64,000 bases of DNA from Oscillospiraceae bacterium (GTDB lineage Bacteria; Bacillota; Clostridia; Oscillospirales; CAG-272): the NCBI GenBank assembly GCA_015063845.1, contig SVTJ01000003.1, positions 1 through 64,000 of the forward strand, in the 5' to 3' direction. A program made the translations under genes and the position numbers. Positions 8,700 to 16,302 of the stretch are shown in pieces. The notes below the pieces were generated by a model, which had not been told where the DNA came from, ran no database searches, and saw nothing but the letters and a program-made list of their open reading frames with translations. Numbering within the stretch: position 1 is the stretch's first letter; every line of letters starts with the position of its first letter.

Positions 8700-8733
8700 A
8701 ATAACCTCCAAACAAATATTTTATGTTACTTCT

Positions 8734-8762
8734 ATTATAGCATCCGCATTTGTACTTGTATA
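8734..8762 (-). promoter_or_regulatory. Candidate promoter of GH31 gene
   Basis: On the minus strand TATACA (complement of 8757-8762) and TATAAT (complement of 8734-8739) are 17 bases apart. The -35 is weak, which would suit an activated promoter. Confidence 0.45.
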
Positions 8763-8805
8763 TAAGTGATTTGACTGAAAATATCAAATTTTTGCTCAAC
8801 TTGGT

Positions 8806-9312
8806 TTATGAGCAAAGCTTTATTAAGTACTTGTTTTTAATTATCGGCAAAGCGCACGCTCCTATTATCGCTCCCGTAAGCGCGCCTGATATGAGCAGTA
8901 CGGGCAGATAGAAAGCGATCTTAAGATTATCTACGAGTATCACCGCAACTATCATTTGTCCGATATTATGCGTGATACCGCCACATATGCTGATTCCCAT
9001 TGCGCTGAATTTGTCGGTAGCCTTTAATGCAAGCATAGCGGTTATCGAGAGAGCCGCTCCCGCAAGGCTGTACCATAGCGAGACTGTGTTACCAAAGAGC
9101 AGAGAAGAGAGCAGTATCCTAACTGTGTTTATAGCTATTGCCGCAGGGGCACCAACAAGGTAAAGCGGCACTATTACCGCAAGATTTGCAAGTCCGAGCT
9201 TGATGCCGTAAATGCCTATGGGGAGCGGCACAAGATGCTCAAGATATCCGAGCACGAGAGCAAGCGCGCTGAGCACTCCGCATATGGCGAGCTTTTTTAC
9301 ACTTATCCTCAT
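8806..9312 (-). CDS. Gx transporter family membrane protein
   Basis: This 168-residue, very hydrophobic protein has about five to six membrane helices. It matches the family annotated either as Gx transporter or as heptaprenyl diphosphate synthase component I (Hpre_diP_synt_I); LGLANLAVIVPLY and ICGGITHNIGQM are the recognisable blocks. Such proteins resemble the S components of ECF transporters. The ATG at 9312 follows the stop of the NusG-II gene by one base and has GGAG about ten bases upstream, so the two are coupled. It is the last gene of the ApbE-led operon. Confidence 0.8.
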   Translation of the reverse strand: MRISVKKLAICGVLSALALVLGYLEHLVPLPIGIYGIKLGLANLAVIVPLYLVGAPAAIAINTVRILLSSLLFGNTVSLWYSLAGAALSITAMLALKATDKFSAMGISICGGITHNIGQMIVAVILVDNLKIAFYLPVLLISGALTGAIIGACALPIIKNKYLIKLCS

Positions 9313-9313
9313 A

Positions 9314-9646
9314 TCATTCACTCTCCACTCTGACCGTTACTCTGTTAGGTAGACAAACTATCGACTTTACCTCGTCTGCCTTTCCCGTGCTGACGCATAT
9401 CTTATCGGGGCAGGATGCCTCGCTGATATACGCCTCACCGTCCTTTATTATAAGCACGTTCGTGCCGTTTTTTGAGGTTATGGTGAGCTGTGTGTCCTCA
9501 TCAAGCGGAAGTCTTGCGTATTCCTCACCGTCGACTGTGACAACTACAACCTCTCCCTTACCGCTAAGCAAGATATAGGTGAGCGTCAAAGTAACAGCGG
9601 CAACAAGTACTACCGAAACGAGGAGTATTATATCTGTTTTTTTCAA
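9314..9646 (-). CDS. NusG domain II-containing protein
   Basis: The 110-residue protein has one N-terminal membrane anchor (about residues 4-26) and an exported beta-rich domain. The pattern EASCPDKICVSTG followed by IVCLPNRVTVRVE is typical of the NusG_II family. It is not the transcription factor NusG, lacking its NGN domain. I place the start at a TTG (9646) with GGAGG five bases upstream; the TTG at 9658 overlaps that site. It lies between apbE and the Gx gene, the order commonly seen in Clostridia, and probably works with them in extracytoplasmic redox chemistry. Confidence 0.8.
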   Translation of the reverse strand: MKKTDIILLVSVVLVAAVTLTLTYILLSGKGEVVVVTVDGEEYARLPLDEDTQLTITSKNGTNVLIIKDGEAYISEASCPDKICVSTGKADEVKSIVCLPNRVTVRVESE

Positions 9647-9662
9647 AATTACCTCCAAAGTG

Positions 9663-10679
9663 TCAGTTGAGGGTTATTCCCGAAGTGCTCTTTACACTTC
9701 CGTCAGCAAATATCCACACTGCCTCGGTGTTGGCAAGCTCGTCCGCAAATGACCTTGCACGGTCATAGCTCATAGAAAACAATGCGGTAGAAAGAGCGTC
9801 TGCCGTAATACCGTCGGAGCAGAGTACGCTGACCGATACGTAAATGTTTTGTGGCGCGTGTGTATACGGATCGATTATGTGGTGGTATCGCCTGCCGCCT
9901 TCCTCAAAGCCTCTGTGGTAGGAGCCGCTGGTAGACAGCGTCATATCACTTAGATGAAGGCTCGCGTTGAGTGGAGATTGAGTTAGGGGATCGTCGATAG
10001 CTCCCACAAATGCGCTGCCGTCGGGCTTCTCTCCGTGGGCGGTGAGATTTCCGCCGAGATTTATAAGAAAGCTCTCACACCCTGCCTCTATCAATGCCGT
10101 GCGTATCCTGTCGCCGGCATAGCCCTTCGCCAGCGCGCCTGCATCGAGGCTTGCAGCGGCATCTGTGATACGCACTGTCTTGGCATTGGCGTCAAGTGAA
10201 AGCACGGAAAGCGTTGTGTGTTTTGCGGCATCTGCAAGATCGTTTTCGTCAGGTAGCGTTTTGTCCTCAATAGCGTTCTTCCACAATGACGTTACCGCCC
10301 CCATTGTTATGGATGTATATCCGTCAGTCAGTTCATAAAGCAGGACGGACTTTTCAAGAAAAGCGAAAAGCTCGTCGCTCACAGCAAGAGCCTCTTTGCC
10401 TGCGTTATCGTTTAGTGAGCATAGGTTTGTCATACCCTCATATGTGTTGTAAACGTCGAGCATCTTATGGCAGGTCTCAAGCTCTGAGATGAAAATTCCG
10501 TTATATTTTTCAAAGTCTTTTTTTGAGGAGTAGACAGTCAGCGTGCAAAACGTATCAAAGTAATCAAAATAGGTCTCGGTATGCTTTTTTTGCCCTGGTG
10601 AGCAAGATACGAGCGGTACGCACGCAAAAAGGGAGAGCAGCAAAGCAAGTATTCGAATTGAAACGCTTGTTTTTTTCAT
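9663..10679 (-). CDS. apbE: FAD:protein FMN transferase (ApbE family lipoprotein)
   Basis: The 338-residue protein is an ApbE-type flavin transferase, which attaches FMN from FAD to a threonine or serine of exported redox proteins. A signal peptide ends in a lipobox (LVSC at about residues 23-26), so it should be anchored outside the cytoplasmic membrane. Family blocks are LDAGALAKGYAGDRI, FLINLGGNL, STSGSYHRGF, YHHIIDPYT and DALSTALF; the Asp of the last block helps bind Mg2+. GGAGGG precedes the ATG. It is first in the operon with NusG-II and Gx genes. No FMN-binding-domain substrate is encoded in this window. Confidence 0.92.
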   Translation of the reverse strand: MKKTSVSIRILALLLSLFACVPLVSCSPGQKKHTETYFDYFDTFCTLTVYSSKKDFEKYNGIFISELETCHKMLDVYNTYEGMTNLCSLNDNAGKEALAVSDELFAFLEKSVLLYELTDGYTSITMGAVTSLWKNAIEDKTLPDENDLADAAKHTTLSVLSLDANAKTVRITDAAASLDAGALAKGYAGDRIRTALIEAGCESFLINLGGNLTAHGEKPDGSAFVGAIDDPLTQSPLNASLHLSDMTLSTSGSYHRGFEEGGRRYHHIIDPYTHAPQNIYVSVSVLCSDGITADALSTALFSMSYDRARSFADELANTEAVWIFADGSVKSTSGITLN

Positions 10680-10708
10680 AGTCCCTCCCCAAAGTATTTA
10701 TCATAATT

Positions 10709-10737
10709 ATTATACATTATCCTTCCGTATATGTCAA
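10709..10737 (-). promoter_or_regulatory. Promoter of the apbE operon
   Basis: On the minus strand TTGACA (complement of 10732-10737) and TATAAT (complement of 10709-10714) are perfect with a 17-base spacer. Confidence 0.85.
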
Positions 10738-10788
10738 TGAAAAAGATATTCTGACGGATAAAAATTCAATTGATTTTTGTCAACGCTA

Positions 10789-10817
10789 TTGACTTGACGC
10801 TAAATATTGTGTATAAT
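10789..10817 (+). promoter_or_regulatory. Promoter of the iron alcohol dehydrogenase gene
   Basis: TTGACT (10789-10794) and TATAAT (10812-10817) have a 17-base spacer. It is divergent from the apbE promoter, about 50 bases away. Confidence 0.8.
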
Positions 10818-10855
10818 TAAAGTACAAATATTTAGAATTATGGAGGATAATTCCA

Positions 10856-12004
10856 ATGGCAAATCGTATAGTACTTAACGAAACGTCATATCATGGCGCA
10901 GGTGCGATCAATGCGATCGTTGACGAGGCAAAGAACAGAGGCTTTAAGAAAGCATTTGTTTGCACAGACCCCGATCTTCTCAAGTTTGGCGTTGCTCAGA
11001 AGGTAACGGATATTCTTGACGGCGCAGCTCTCGCATACGACGTTTATTCCAACATCAAAGCTAACCCCACGATAGAGAACGTTCAGACAGGCGTTGATGC
11101 GTTCAAGAAGAGCGGTGCTGACTATATCATCGCTATCGGTGGCGGTTCTTCTATGGACACCGCAAAGGCGATCGGTATCATTATCGCTAACCCCGAGTAT
11201 GAGGACGTTCGCAGTCTTGAAGGCGTTGCTCCCACAAAGAACCCCTGTGTTCCGATAATCGCAGTTCCCACAACAGCAGGTACAGCCGCTGAGGTAACTA
11301 TAAACTACGTTATCACCGATGTTGAAAAGCAGAGAAAGTTTGTTTGCGTTGACGTTCACGATATTCCCGTAGTAGCTGTTGTTGACCCCGATATGATGAG
11401 CTCTATGCCCGCAGGTCTTACAGCCGCAACAGGTATGGACGCGCTTACACACGCTATCGAGGGATATATCACAAAGGCAGCTTGGGAGATGACCGATATG
11501 TTCCATCTCAAGGCTATCGAGATAATCGCAAGGTCGCTTCGCGGAGCCGTTAAGAACGAGAAAGAGGGAAGAGACGGAATGGCTCTCGGTCAGTACATCG
11601 CTGGAATGGGCTTCTCCAACGTAGGTCTTGGAATAGTTCACTCTATGGCTCACTCTCTCGGAGCTCTTTATGACACACCTCACGGCGTTGCAAACGCTAT
11701 CCTTCTTCCTACAGTTATGGAGTACAATGCTGAGGCTACGGGCGAGAAGTACCGTGACATCGCAAAGGCTATGGGCGTTGAGGGAACAGAGAATATGAGC
11801 GTTGAGGAATACCGCAAGGCAGCAGTTGACGCTGTTAAGAAGCTCTCCGCTGACGTTGGTATCCCCGCAGACCTTAAGGCTATCGCTAAGGAAGAGGACG
11901 TTCAGTTCCTTTCCGAGTCTGCATACGCAGACGCTTGCCGTCCCGGTAACCCCAAGGAGACAAGCGTTGAGGACATCAAGGCTCTCTACCGTTCTTTGAT
12001 GTGA
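10856..12004 (+). CDS. fucO: Iron-containing alcohol dehydrogenase, FucO-like lactaldehyde reductase
   Basis: The 382-residue protein belongs to the group III iron alcohol dehydrogenases and most resembles lactaldehyde reductase FucO, which reduces L-lactaldehyde to 1,2-propanediol with NADH. The nucleotide-binding loop is GGGSSMD (96-102). The metal ligands expected by comparison with E. coli FucO are present: D195 and H199 in MDALTHAIEGY, H262 in HSMAH, and H276 in DTPHG. It is the only gene in its transcript and its codon use looks strongly optimised, suggesting high expression. No fucose or rhamnose pathway genes lie nearby, so other aldehyde substrates are possible. Confidence 0.85.
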   Translation: MANRIVLNETSYHGAGAINAIVDEAKNRGFKKAFVCTDPDLLKFGVAQKVTDILDGAALAYDVYSNIKANPTIENVQTGVDAFKKSGADYIIAIGGGSSMDTAKAIGIIIANPEYEDVRSLEGVAPTKNPCVPIIAVPTTAGTAAEVTINYVITDVEKQRKFVCVDVHDIPVVAVVDPDMMSSMPAGLTAATGMDALTHAIEGYITKAAWEMTDMFHLKAIEIIARSLRGAVKNEKEGRDGMALGQYIAGMGFSNVGLGIVHSMAHSLGALYDTPHGVANAILLPTVMEYNAEATGEKYRDIAKAMGVEGTENMSVEEYRKAAVDAVKKLSADVGIPADLKAIAKEEDVQFLSESAYADACRPGNPKETSVEDIKALYRSLM

Positions 12005-12041
12005 TTTAAGGACGAATCAAATATAAGTTTATTTCATATTT

Positions 12042-12073
12042 CGGCAGAGGCGTTGCGCCTCTGCCGATTTTGT
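12042..12073 (+). terminator. Terminator of the fucO-like gene
   Basis: CGGCAGAGGCG (12042-12052) pairs with CGCCTCTGCCG (12056-12066) around a three-base loop and is followed by ATTTTGT. Confidence 0.7.
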
Positions 12074-12081
12074 GGTATAAT
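12073..12081 (+). promoter_or_regulatory. Extended -10 promoter of the transposase gene
   Basis: TGGTATAAT is an extended -10 element; its -35 region falls inside the preceding terminator hairpin and is poor. The start codon is under 20 bases away, so the leader is very short. Confidence 0.45.
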
Positions 12082-12098
12082 GGTGTGGGGTGATGAAA

Positions 12099-12626
12099 AT
12101 GAATAGAGAAAATGATTTTCCTAAACGAAAGCGTCTGAGACTGCAAAATTATGATTATAGTACACCTGGAGCATATTTTATTACCATATGCACAAATCAC
12201 AGAAAATGTACTTTGTCCAATATCGTAGGGGCGATTCACGAATCGCCCGAAATAGAATTGACGGAATATGGCGAAATTGTGGATCGCTTTATAAATACAC
12301 CCTCAAAACATTCTATGGCTAAGGTATACCAATATGTTATTATGCCAAATCATATCCACCTTATCGTTTTGATAACCAATGATGATGCATTACGGGCGAT
12401 TCGTGAATCGCCCCTACGAGGTCGTTCTATAGTATCCAAAGTGGTTGGATATATAAAAATGAACGCATCAAAAGAGATTCATAAAAAATTTGGCAATATA
12501 ACTGTTTGGCAACGAGGCTTTCATGATCATATTATACGTGACAAGGATGACTATGAAAAAATATCTAAGTATATGTATGAGAATCCTATCAATTGGCAAT
12601 ATGATTGCTTTTATACAGAAGAATAA
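12099..12626 (+). CDS. REP-associated tyrosine transposase (RAYT, Y1 family)
   Basis: The 175-residue protein has the Y1 transposase fold of IS200-like enzymes. The HUH motif is NHIHLIV (H85, H87) and the likely catalytic Tyr is in KISKYMYENP (about Y158). RAYTs process single-stranded palindromic REP elements rather than moving as insertion sequences. Two copies of a 26-base palindrome lie inside the gene in opposite orientations, adding about eight residues each (VGAIHESP, and RAIRESPLR). GGGGTG before the ATG at 12099 sets the start; GTG 12090 and ATG 12093 are alternatives. The gene is AT-rich compared with its neighbours, consistent with transfer. Confidence 0.88.
   Translation: MNRENDFPKRKRLRLQNYDYSTPGAYFITICTNHRKCTLSNIVGAIHESPEIELTEYGEIVDRFINTPSKHSMAKVYQYVIMPNHIHLIVLITNDDALRAIRESPLRGRSIVSKVVGYIKMNASKEIHKKFGNITVWQRGFHDHIIRDKDDYEKISKYMYENPINWQYDCFYTEE
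12224..12249 (+). repeat. REP-like palindrome, copy 1 (inside the transposase gene)
   Basis: The core GGGCGATTC/GAATCGCCC (12229-12237 and 12240-12248) is flanked on the left by CGTA. The 26 bases are the exact reverse complement of 12393-12418. Confidence 0.8.
12393..12418 (-). repeat. REP-like palindrome, copy 2 (inverted)
   Basis: The core GGGCGATTC/GAATCGCCC (12394-12402 and 12405-12413) is followed by CTACG. It is a perfect 26-base inverted copy of 12224-12249 and keeps the transposase frame open. Confidence 0.8.
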
Positions 12627-12640
12627 AAGGGAGGATTAAT

Positions 12641-13126
12641 ATGATATATCCTGTACAAAAAAGTGACGTTAAGGAATGTGTTAATGTGATAAAGGATAGC
12701 TTTTATACAGTAGCACAAGAATTTGGTTTTACAGCTGAAAACGCACCACGCTTTACGGCGTTTGCTACCACGGAACAACGGCTGTCTTGGCAAATGAACA
12801 ATGAAAAAAGACCTATGTATAAATATGTTATAAACGGAAATATCGTTGGATACTATTCTTTGCTGTTACATAAAAACCAAGAATGTGAGCTTAACAATTT
12901 ATGTGTTTTGCCTGAATACAGGCATCAACGTATCGGTGAAAAATTATTATTGCACTCTTTTGAAACTGCAAAAGATTTGGGATGCTTGAAAATGAATATT
13001 GGAATAGTTGAAGAAAACCAAATTTTGAGAAAATGGTATGAATCTTTTGATTTTCTTCATATTGGAGCTGAAAAATTTGATTTCTTTCCTTTTACGTGTG
13101 GATATATGGAACGAGAATTAATATAA
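12641..13126 (+). CDS. GNAT family N-acetyltransferase
   Basis: The 161-residue protein fits the GCN5-related acetyltransferase fold. Motif A is LCVLPEYRHQRIGEKLL (about residues 87-103), with the R-x-x-R-I-G loop that binds the acetyl-CoA pyrophosphate. The end of the domain reads WYESFDFLHIGAEKF. The substrate is unknown. GGGAGG lies 6 bases before the ATG at 12641, which decides this start over a longer in-frame one. It follows the transposase by 14 bases, shares its AT-rich composition, and may have arrived with it. Confidence 0.85.
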   Translation: MIYPVQKSDVKECVNVIKDSFYTVAQEFGFTAENAPRFTAFATTEQRLSWQMNNEKRPMYKYVINGNIVGYYSLLLHKNQECELNNLCVLPEYRHQRIGEKLLLHSFETAKDLGCLKMNIGIVEENQILRKWYESFDFLHIGAEKFDFFPFTCGYMERELI

Positions 13127-13130
13127 AATA

Positions 13131-13168
13131 AAAATCCCGATGGACTTATTCCATCGGGATTTTTTCTA
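13131..13168. terminator. Bidirectional terminator between GNAT and DUF6873 genes
   Basis: AAAATCCCGATGGA (13131-13144) pairs with TCCATCGGGATTTT (13150-13163), with T runs on both strands between two converging genes. Confidence 0.85.
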
Positions 13169-13170
13169 TT

Positions 13171-14145
13171 TTATATCTTCAAGAATATTACCGTTCCATA
13201 ATCATAAAGCGGCTCGCGGGATAGTGAGACCGCTTTTTTGCCGTGTTGCTCGCAAAACGCAACTATGCGCTTTCCGTCGGGGTGTTTTGTAAGGTCTCCG
13301 CAGAAAAATACATTTTGTCCGTCGCTACCCGACGCTCCGCCGATAAATCCTTTATCATATCCGTCAAGGCGTACTCCGTCCGAGCTTACGAGCAGAGAAG
13401 AGATGCCGTTTTTCTTTGCAAGCGCGTGTATCGACGTATCAGATGTGATAATAGCGTTATCGGATACTACACAGGTCGAGCATTTAGCATAGCCTTGATT
13501 TGTGTGTATTATCTTCAAATGAGCGTTCTCGGCGAACGATTTTGCCTTTTTGGACATAGTCTTTGTATTCGCTATAAGATATTCTCCGACCACCGCGCAG
13601 TTCAGGGGAACGTCATAGGGGTATTTATCCGACGGTATCTCGTCTATTGTTACCACTTTATATCCCGCACCTTCAAGCTCCGAGAAAATCTCTGCCTGCT
13701 CCTTGGCATAGCTCTGCCACGTAAATATATTTTTTGCGTAGGAAAAGAGCAGCATATCGGGGTGAGAGGCAACGGGCGTGGGGAGAGATGACAGTGGCGG
13801 CAGGGAAATGACCTTATCCGCGTATGAGTGCAAAGCCTTCTTTTCAGCCTCTCTCATTCGACAGTCTACAAGTGCGTAAGTCATCTGTTTCTTTTCTCTG
13901 TATTGCGTGAACTCGCCGTCCTTCATTGCGGTAATTATCTTTCCGCCGAGTATAACAGAGCCTGCGTTTGCCGTGTCAAGTTCAGTGCATATATTGATGA
14001 ACGTGCTTTTTTTCGAGCCCGAAACGCCCGTTATGGCGACAAATTCTCCTTCTTCTACCTTTATAGATGCTCTGTTTAGCGCCGTGACAGTGTATCCCGC
14101 GCGTTTATATCGCTTGATTATATCTGTTGCTTCAAGAATTGCCAT
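13171..14145 (-). CDS. Chimeric frame: ABC ATPase N-terminus joined to DUF6873 (GME-fold) protein
   Basis: One 324-codon frame joins two unrelated proteins. Residues 1-87 are the start of a MacB-like ABC ATPase (TALNRASIKVEEGEFVAITG, then GVSGSKKST) and stop just before the position where IGFVFQ is expected. Residue 88 is a Met, and the remaining 237 residues are a complete DUF6873-type GME-fold protein of unknown function (for example HTNQGYAKCSTCVVSDNAIITSD and FCGDLTKHPDGKRI in sequence). The Walker A glycine is replaced by Lys, so the ATPase part is dead. AAGGAGG precedes the ATG at 14145. The Met at 13884 has only a weak GAGAAAAG upstream, so it is unclear which start is used. Confidence 0.7.
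   Translation of the reverse strand: MAILEATDIIKRYKRAGYTVTALNRASIKVEEGEFVAITGVSGSKKSTFINICTELDTANAGSVILGGKIITAMKDGEFTQYREKKQMTYALVDCRMREAEKKALHSYADKVISLPPLSSLPTPVASHPDMLLFSYAKNIFTWQSYAKEQAEIFSELEGAGYKVVTIDEIPSDKYPYDVPLNCAVVGEYLIANTKTMSKKAKSFAENAHLKIIHTNQGYAKCSTCVVSDNAIITSDTSIHALAKKNGISSLLVSSDGVRLDGYDKGFIGGASGSDGQNVFFCGDLTKHPDGKRIVAFCEQHGKKAVSLSREPLYDYGTVIFLKI
13885..14145 (-). pseudogene. ABC transporter ATPase remnant (N-terminal 87 codons)
   Basis: This is the 5' part of a MacB/LolD-type ATPase gene. The Walker A reads GVSGSKKST, with Lys where the last glycine should be. The Q-loop, LSGGQ signature and Walker B are absent. It is fused in frame to the DUF6873 gene. Confidence 0.65.
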
Positions 14146-14339
14146 AAAACCTCCTTGTTTGGGTCCCTCGCCTTTTTAGGCATAGTCGCTATATAGCATA
14201 CTATAAACGATATTGCCGCGCAAATGCCCCATATCACAAGCGCATCTACGAATATAGAAACGCTGTCAAAGGCAACTTTGAAATTATCCGAAAGAAATGC
14301 ATCCTTTGTCTCATCGGAGATAGTTGACGAGGATATCAA
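14118..14339 (-). pseudogene. 3' remnant of a membrane protein gene
   Basis: The 73-codon frame has one hydrophobic helix (VDALVIWGICAAISFIVCYIA in parts, about residues 31-51) and a basic tail. Its only start is a TTG eight or so bases after the likely transcription start, with no ribosome binding site. It overlaps the ABC remnant start by 28 bases, as coupled genes of a transporter operon do. I read it as the 3' end of the gene that originally preceded the ABC gene. Confidence 0.45.
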
Positions 14340-14353
14340 GGTTATTACATAAA

Positions 14354-14383
14354 ATTATATCACAAAAAAACCCCATATGTCAA
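14354..14383 (-). promoter_or_regulatory. Promoter upstream of the ABC/DUF6873 chimera
   Basis: On the minus strand TTGACA (complement of 14378-14383) and TATAAT (complement of 14354-14359) are 18 bases apart. The transporter remnants begin immediately after it. Confidence 0.6.
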
Positions 14384-14406
14384 TAAAATATACACGGTGG
14401 AAATAA

Positions 14407-14459
14407 AAAAAGCAGATCCGCACGCCTATCGCTTTTGCGATGACTGTGATCTGCTTTTT
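14407..14459 (-). terminator. Terminator of rpmB
   Basis: AAAAAGCAGATC (14407-14418) pairs with GATCTGCTTTTT (14448-14459); an inner ATCGC/GCGAT arm lies in the loop. On the minus strand it follows rpmB and ends in a T run. Confidence 0.75.
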
Positions 14460-14481
14460 CTATTACCAACTTTAAAAAGCC

Positions 14482-14667
14482 TTAAGCTCTGTCCTTCTTG
14501 ATGGTACGAAGGCAACGAGAACAAACTGCAACGGTCTTAGGTGTACCGTCAACGATTGCCTTTACCTTGCGGATGTTGGGCTTCCATGTTCTGTTTGTTT
14601 TGCGATGTGAGTGTGAAACGGACTGTCCGAAAACTACTCCCTTTCCGCAAATGCTGCACTTTGCCAT
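14482..14667 (-). CDS. rpmB: 50S ribosomal protein L28
   Basis: The 61-residue protein matches bacterial L28 over its full length. It starts MAKCSICGKGVVFGQSVSHS and has the zinc-type cysteine pairs CSIC (4-7) and CSRC (49-52), the C+ form of L28. RTWKPNIRKV is the family's central block. AGGGAGGTG precedes the ATG. It has its own promoter and terminator, giving a single-gene transcript of the kind usual for rpmB in Firmicutes. Confidence 0.96.
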   Translation of the reverse strand: MAKCSICGKGVVFGQSVSHSHRKTNRTWKPNIRKVKAIVDGTPKTVAVCSRCLRTIKKDRA

Positions 14668-14735
14668 AATGACACCTCCCTATAATGCGCCTGTCGCACA
14701 TTGACTTTGTGAAATAATTCCATAGAACATTTGCT

Positions 14736-14764
14736 ATTATATCATAACTCGAAAAAAAATGCAA
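14736..14764 (-). promoter_or_regulatory. Promoter of rpmB
   Basis: On the minus strand TTGCAT (complement of 14759-14764) and TATAAT (complement of 14736-14741) have a 17-base spacer. Confidence 0.75.
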
Positions 14765-14815
14765 GAGCTTTTTTGAAAAAAATAAAAATTTATTTATATT
14801 TTTGTAAAAAGCGCG

Positions 14816-16132
14816 TTACAGCGGCTGAGCAGAGCAAACATTACCGTCGGTGGAGCACAGCTTTACTGTGATAAGCTCAGCGTGCAAGGGTCTATCCATA
14901 GGAAGATGCACTTCAATAAAATCTGCGGTATGTCCTATGGCGATACCGTTACGGTAGCTTTCAAAAAGCACCTCCGCTATACGTCCCTTGCGTATTTCAT
15001 GCTCAAGTATTTCTCGGCGTGAAAGTGCCTCTATCTCGGAAAGCACGTGGAGACGGCGGCTCTTTTCTGCTTTTTGTATCTGTCCGCTCATAGCGGCTGC
15101 TGGAGTGCCCTCACGCTTGGAATACGGGAAGATATGCGTTGTCAGGAAGCCTGCGTTCTTTACAAATCCAACCGTTTCGAGAAAGTTTTCTTCCGTCTCA
15201 CCGGGGAAGCCGACGATTATATCGGTCGTGAATTTTACATTAGGTATACTTTCTCTCAAAAGCTCCATTGCGCGTGCTGCCATTTCGGCGTTGTATTTGC
15301 GTTTCATGGATGCAAGCACGGCGTTGCTTCCGCTTTGAAGCGACAAATGAAAATGAGGAGCAAGTGAGTGTAGCCCTGCTATCTGTTCTACGAATTTCGG
15401 CTTGATTAGAGAGGGGTCAAGTGACCCCAGACGCACTCTGCCTATGCCCTCTATCTTGTCTACCTTGCAGAGAAGAGAAGCGAGGTCTATTCCGCCGAGA
15501 TCCTTTCCGTAGGACGCAGTTTCTATTCCTGTAAGCACCACCTCGCGACAACCGCCGCGCGTAAGCTCCTCCACCTCCCGTAACACGTCGTCGGGAGCTT
15601 TTGAACGTATCCTTCCGCGCGCTGCGGGGATTATGCAATAAGTGCAGTGGCTCTCACATCCGTCCTCTATTTTGACATACGCTCGGGTACGTTCGAATTT
15701 TGTTATGTTCATTTTTTCAAAGGGCGCGGTAGCGATATTTGAGACCTTTATTTGAGCGATTTCGTTTTTTCTACCGCCGCGCACAAGGCTCTCCGCTATC
15801 TCCGCTATAAAGAGCTTATCGGTGTTACCTACAACAGCGTCAACTCCATCGATCTTTGCCACCTTTTCAGCGGCAGTCTGTGCCATACAGCCCGTTACCA
15901 ACACGTATGCATCGGGATTTGCCGATATTGCTCTGCGAATGAACTGGCGAGCCTTTCTGTCGGACTCGGCAGTAACTGTGCACGTGTTTATAACGTACAC
16001 GTCGCAAACGTGTGACGGCTCGATTATGGAAAAGCCTTTTTTCTCGAGTGCCTCGGCAATTGCTTGCGATTCGTATTGATTTACCTTACAGCCGAGGGTG
16101 TATATACCCACGGTCATATCTATATTCGGCAT
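14816..16132 (-). CDS. mtaB: tRNA t6A37 methylthiotransferase MtaB
   Basis: The 438-residue protein is a radical SAM methylthiotransferase of the MiaB/RimO family. It converts t6A to ms2t6A at position 37 of ANN-decoding tRNAs. The N-terminal domain supplies three cluster cysteines in TLGCKVNQYES, INTCTVTAESDRKARQ and VTGCMAQ. The radical SAM motif is C-ESH-C-TY-C near residue 145-152. A TRAM-like C-terminus follows. TLGCKVNQ identifies MtaB rather than MiaB. ATG at 16132 has GGAG nine bases upstream; the earlier TTG lacks one. It is a single gene with its own promoter. Confidence 0.92.
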   Translation of the reverse strand: MPNIDMTVGIYTLGCKVNQYESQAIAEALEKKGFSIIEPSHVCDVYVINTCTVTAESDRKARQFIRRAISANPDAYVLVTGCMAQTAAEKVAKIDGVDAVVGNTDKLFIAEIAESLVRGGRKNEIAQIKVSNIATAPFEKMNITKFERTRAYVKIEDGCESHCTYCIIPAARGRIRSKAPDDVLREVEELTRGGCREVVLTGIETASYGKDLGGIDLASLLCKVDKIEGIGRVRLGSLDPSLIKPKFVEQIAGLHSLAPHFHLSLQSGSNAVLASMKRKYNAEMAARAMELLRESIPNVKFTTDIIVGFPGETEENFLETVGFVKNAGFLTTHIFPYSKREGTPAAAMSGQIQKAEKSRRLHVLSEIEALSRREILEHEIRKGRIAEVLFESYRNGIAIGHTADFIEVHLPMDRPLHAELITVKLCSTDGNVCSAQPL

Positions 16133-16160
16133 TTTATCAACTCCTATCAAAGATACATAT

Positions 16161-16189
16161 ATTTTATCACGTTTTGCACAATTTGTAAA
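16161..16189 (-). promoter_or_regulatory. Promoter of mtaB
   Basis: On the minus strand TTTACA (complement of 16184-16189) and TAAAAT (complement of 16161-16166) have a 17-base spacer. Confidence 0.55.
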
Positions 16190-16225
16190 TATAAAAAGCG
16201 ATATTTAGAAATATTGAAAAAGTAC

Positions 16226-16254
16226 TTGAAAAAAGGGGAAAAATATATTATAAT
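16226..16254 (+). promoter_or_regulatory. Promoter of upp
   Basis: TTGAAA (16226-16231) and TATAAT (16249-16254) have a 17-base spacer, about 50 bases before the upp start. Confidence 0.75.
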
Positions 16255-16302
16255 GGTAGTGTCGAAAAGACAGTATTTTTTATATGTTTAAGGAGAATTA
16301 AA

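Noticed and set aside
9314-9646. Transcription antitermination factor NusG
   Set aside because: The protein is too short, membrane-anchored, and lacks the NGN and KOW domains; only the NusG_II-type domain is present.
12224-12418. Possible CRISPR-like or inverted-repeat array
   Set aside because: There are only two copies, in opposite orientation, inside a transposase gene; this fits REP elements.
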